A stretch of 7,243 bases of DNA, taken from positions 1 to 7,243 of the forward strand of contig JAOTVO010000130.1 in assembly GCA_029863355.1 (NCBI GenBank). The letters are read 5' to 3'. The number at the start of each line of letters is the position of its first letter. The stretch's first letter is position 1. The DNA comes from Candidatus Krumholzibacteriia bacterium (GTDB lineage Bacteria > Krumholzibacteriota > Krumholzibacteria > WVZY01 > JAKEHA01). Positions 6,425 through 7,243 of this stretch are shown piece by piece. A program made the position numbers and the translations under genes. The notes under the pieces are model-generated. The model had not been told where the DNA came from, searched no databases, and worked only from the letters and a program-made list of their open reading frames with translations.

Positions 6425-7102
6425 GTGGGCTGGAAGGAAGAGTGGAGACTGCGCCCCGGCCAGCTCCTCAGCGAGGACGAGGCCCGCTCGCGCCTCGACT
6501 ACTGCCTCCAGGGCTGCCTGAGTTTCGAGAGGGGATGGCGCAGGCGCGTGTGGACGCCCCCCGCCATCGATCTCTTTTTCCCCATCACACGCTTCGCCGG
6601 CAAGCGGGTGCTCGAGCTGGGAATGGGCGCGGGCCGCATCAGCTGCCTGCTCGCCGCGGTGGGCGCGGAGGTCACCGGGGTGGAGATCGCCCACACGGAA
6701 GCGGCGCGCGCGGAAGCACGCCGTTGGGGATGCCAGTCGCGTGCGCGGTTCGTCGCGACCGGCGGAGATTACGACCGCGTACCCGATGGGCCCTACGACG
6801 TCGTGGTGACCAAGTCCATGATCGGCTTCTCCGACCTTTGCCGTTTTGACGAACTGCTCGCGTGTATCCGGGACCGTCTGGCCCCGGGCGGGGCCGGCCT
6901 CTTCCTCGAGAACGTCAACACCCCGATACTCCACTGGGTTCGCCGCCATCTGACCTACCGGGATTCCCAATGGAACCTGCACCGTTTCGGCCTGACGCGC
7001 GACCAGGTCGCGCGGTTCGCCGACGTGTTCGGCACGGTCGACGCGCGGCGATACTACGGCCTCGTGTGGACGATTCGGGTCGCCGGCGTCGCGCCCTCCT
7101 AG
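6425..7102 (+). CDS. Class I SAM-dependent methyltransferase
   Basis: This 225-residue protein has a Rossmann-type methyltransferase core. Motif I VLELGMGAG (62-70) binds SAM, the acidic end of strand 2 is E87 in VTGVEIA, the motif IV region is YDVVVTKSM (124-132), and RLAPGGAGLFLENV (151-164) is the usual post-motif strand. The N-terminal 50 residues, with WTPPAIDLFFP before motif I, probably form the substrate lid. No membrane segment or signal peptide is seen, so it should be cytosolic. The start is GTG 6425, 10 bases after the GT4 stop and six bases after a consensus AGGAGG. Operon context suggests methylation of a sugar in the same glycan, possibly a capping or decorating step. The acceptor is not evident, and a small-molecule or protein acceptor remains possible. 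Confidence 0.85.
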   Translation: MGWKEEWRLRPGQLLSEDEARSRLDYCLQGCLSFERGWRRRVWTPPAIDLFFPITRFAGKRVLELGMGAGRISCLLAAVGAEVTGVEIAHTEAARAEARRWGCQSRARFVATGGDYDRVPDGPYDVVVTKSMIGFSDLCRFDELLACIRDRLAPGGAGLFLENVNTPILHWVRRHLTYRDSQWNLHRFGLTRDQVARFADVFGTVDARRYYGLVWTIRVAGVAPS

Positions 7103-7243
7103 TCGGCAGGGATATACATCTGCACCATCAGGATCGTGTCCATGTAGGCGTGGGCGAGGACGAGAATCCACAGGTTGCGCCGCACGACGAGGTACGCCAC
7201 GCCGAGGGCCAGTCCCATGAAGGTGGTCTGCGCGATGCCCATG
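7099..7243 (-). CDS. CPBP-family (CAAX protease-like) intramembrane protein, C-terminal end only
   Basis: Only the last 47 codons lie in the window; the start is off the right edge. The peptide has a hydrophobic segment with a glycine-rich face (TTFMGLALGVAYLVV), then RRNLWILVLAHAYMDTILMV, and ends MYIPAD. The R-NLW-x4-AH-x3-D pattern matches the last conserved motif of the CPBP (CAAX protease and bacteriocin-processing, also called Abi) family of polytopic membrane metalloproteases, with the conserved His and Asp present. The glutamate motif would be upstream and cannot be checked. The gene converges on the methyltransferase; the two stop codons overlap in a CTAG. A link to the glycan operon is not indicated. 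Confidence 0.75.
   Translation of the reverse strand, partial: MGIAQTTFMGLALGVAYLVVRRNLWILVLAHAYMDTILMVQMYIPAD

Noticed and set aside
7103..7243. Possible regulatory region after the methyltransferase stop
   Set aside because: The minus strand reads as the C-terminal end of a CPBP-family membrane protein up to the window edge, leaving no non-coding sequence.

Overview
The window is GC-rich bacterial DNA with dense coding on both strands. The AsmA-family envelope protein points to a Gram-negative (two-membrane) organism. The codon style and the AsmA-tgt pair would fit a Myxococcota/Desulfobacterota-like lineage or a related uncultured phylum, but the sequence alone does not settle the taxon.

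Layout: (1) Bases 1-692, minus strand, hold the N-terminal 230 residues of tRNA-guanine transglycosylase (tgt). The gene runs off the left edge. (2) Bases 739-3390, minus strand, hold an 883-residue AsmA-family protein with one N-terminal membrane anchor. It lies 46 bases upstream of tgt and is probably co-transcribed with it. (3) Bases 3391-3537 are a short divergent intergenic region. It has a recognisable promoter for the AsmA gene, a weaker candidate for the rightward genes, and a perfect 15-bp palindrome over the latter. (4) Bases 3538-7102, plus strand, form a tight three-gene operon with gaps of 15 and 10 bases: a 541-residue fusion of a membrane phosphoglycosyl transferase with a radical SAM/SPASM enzyme, a GT4-type glycosyltransferase, and a class I SAM-dependent methyltransferase. 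(5) Bases 7099-7243, minus strand, hold the C-terminal end of a CPBP (CAAX protease-like) membrane protein. It converges on the methyltransferase and shares the CTAG at the stop codons.

The plus-strand operon reads as a surface-glycan or glycolipid module. The first enzyme should load a phosphosugar onto a polyprenyl-phosphate carrier at the inner membrane, the GT4 enzyme should add a further sugar, and the methyltransferase could decorate the product. The unusual element is the first gene: two apparently complete enzymes, a monotopic phosphoglycosyl transferase and a radical SAM/SPASM protein, joined in one uninterrupted frame. This suggests that a radical modification is physically coupled to the committed, membrane-bound step of glycan assembly. 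The radical SAM substrate cannot be read from the sequence. No flippase, polymerase or nucleotide-sugar synthesis gene is visible, so the locus may continue elsewhere. No RNA genes, insertion sequences or CRISPR arrays were seen.
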